Source of the DNA: Gammaproteobacteria bacterium
GTDB lineage: Bacteria > Pseudomonadota > Gammaproteobacteria > DSM-16500
Direction: 5' to 3'
Length of the DNA stretch: 5,194 bases
Assembly: GCA_004322325.1 (NCBI GenBank)
Contig: SCTP01000145.1
Location: 1 to 5,194, forward strand
Shown: positions 4,823-5,194 of the stretch, piece by piece
Layout: every line of letters begins with the position of its first letter
Numbering within the stretch: the first letter of the stretch is position 1
Translations under genes and position numbers: made by a program
Notes under the pieces: model-generated
Told to the model about the DNA's origin: nothing
Database searches by the model: none
What the model saw: only the letters and a program-made list of their open reading frames with translations

Positions 4823-5125
4823 TTACTTCTGGTGTTGAGCAAAGTACGCTGCCGCTTTTTTTAGTATTTCTCTTTCCTCCCTGGCAATGGCTAATTCCTT
4901 GTGTAAACGACGGTTTTCCTCTACTAAGGCAGCCATGTCTTTGCTGCCACTAGCATCAACAGTGGCAATATTGCCTTTCTTTTTTAGCGTATGAATCCAG
5001 CTATGAAGGGTGGCGGCGGGTATGCCCAGCTCTTTTGCTGTACTTTCTACGGATGGGGATTTTAATGCTAAATTAATCGCTTCTTGCTTAAATTCTTTTG
5101 TATATCTTCTTGCCGATCTTGTCAT
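4823..5125 (-). CDS. IS3-family transposase OrfA, DNA-binding subunit
   Basis: This 100-residue protein is the helix-turn-helix part of the transposase that recognises the element's ends. Residues 5-55 (ARRYTKEFKQEAINLALKSP, then SVESTAKELGIPAATLHSWI) are the HTH_Tnp_1 type. Residues 65-92 (AALVEENRRLHKELAIAREE, then REILKKAA) form a leucine-zipper-like coiled coil for oligomerisation. The ATG at 5125 has AGAGGTG upstream. The 3' end overlaps the open part of the orfB frame, and the A7 run within codons 88-90 allows the fusion product. When no frameshift occurs, translation stops at 4823, giving OrfA alone, which in this family usually regulates transposition. Confidence 0.93.
   Translation of the reverse strand: MTRSARRYTKEFKQEAINLALKSPSVESTAKELGIPAATLHSWIHTLKKKGNIATVDASGSKDMAALVEENRRLHKELAIAREEREILKKAAAYFAQHQK
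4856..4862 (-). other. A7 slippery sequence for -1 ribosomal frameshift (OrfAB fusion)
   Basis: On the coding strand the sequence is CT-AAAAAAA-GCGG, read CTA AAA AAA GCG in the orfA frame. A -1 slip places the ribosome in a frame that reads AAA AAA AGC GGC AGC GTA and stays open to the end of orfB. This is the standard IS3-family arrangement (A-AAA-AAG/A type). The predicted fusion has about 388 residues. Confidence 0.8.
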
Positions 5126-5168
5126 TTTCTAACACCTCTTTCGTTGACTCGTAGTTTATCAAAATTAC

Positions 5169-5194
5169 GTGTCTACTGAAGTGGGGTGAGATTA
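5169..5194. repeat. Right terminal inverted repeat of the IS3-family element
   Basis: Read inward on the minus strand it starts TAATCTCACCCC and ends GTAGACAC, matching the left repeat at 18 of 26 positions. It ends flush with the window, so a few terminal bases could lie beyond it. Confidence 0.72.

Larger units (their letters stand above)
3932..5194 (-). mobile_element. Complete IS3-family insertion sequence
   Basis: The element is about 1263 bp, typical for the family, and carries orfA and orfB on the minus strand. Its ends, read inward, are TGATCTCGCCCCGAATTTAT + AGACAC on the left and TAATCTCACCCCACTTCAGT + AGACAC on the right, which agree at 18 of 26 positions, including an identical inner TAGACAC and an outer CCCC block. 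The left end interrupts a zeta-toxin-like gene. The right end coincides with the last base of the window, so the exact tip and any 3-5 bp target duplication cannot be checked. Both reading frames and the slippery run are intact, so the element may be active. Confidence 0.85.

Noticed and set aside
1..5194. CRISPR arrays, tRNA or rRNA genes, riboswitches, replication origins
   Set aside because: No regularly spaced repeats, cloverleaf-like segments, conserved rRNA stretches or known riboswitch cores were seen on either strand.

Overview
The window looks like accessory DNA from an AT-rich gammaproteobacterium, most plausibly a member of the Legionellales or a similar host-associated lineage. 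The main reason is a protein with an F-box-like segment and degenerate ankyrin-like segments, a composition typical of the effector repertoires of Legionella and Coxiella relatives. The HicAB module, the toxin and kinase remnants and the insertion sequence fit a plastic region. The taxonomic placement is inference; there is no rRNA, tRNA or housekeeping gene to anchor it.

Left part (1-1804). The window opens inside the 3' end of a flavin-dependent oxidoreductase of the berberine-bridge-enzyme type, which ends at a strong hairpin. Next come two divergent genes: a small MerR-family regulator on the minus strand and an isochorismatase-like cysteine hydrolase on the plus strand. Their shared spacer carries a strong promoter for the hydrolase and two dyads, a layout expected if the regulator controls both itself and the hydrolase. 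The hydrolase keeps the catalytic Cys, but has Glu and Arg where the family usually has Asp and Lys.

Middle part (1827-3617). This is a minus-strand, operon-like run reading hicA, hicB, an F-box/ankyrin-like protein gene, then the first 34 or so codons of a P-loop kinase. The hicA and hicB genes overlap by 4 bp, the hicB to ankyrin gap is 21 bp, and the ankyrin to kinase gap is 12 bp. A perfect 23-bp palindrome overlapping the predicted -10 element precedes hicA and is a good candidate for the HicB operator. The kinase is broken: its Walker A glycine is a serine, and homology stops at a sequence that resembles the end of an IS21-family element. The F-box/ankyrin gene may therefore be transcribed from a toxin-antitoxin promoter.

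Right part (3736-5194). A short minus-strand remnant resembles the C-terminal part of a zeta-toxin-like ATPase. It is cut off by a complete IS3-family element of about 1263 bp. The element has imperfect 26-bp terminal inverted repeats, orfA, orfB with an intact DD(35)E triad, and an A7 slippery run that would fuse the two frames by a -1 shift. The right end of the element coincides with the end of the window.

Overall, the region shows at least two gene-breaking events (the kinase and the zeta-like ATPase) on either side of an intact HicAB-effector-like cluster.
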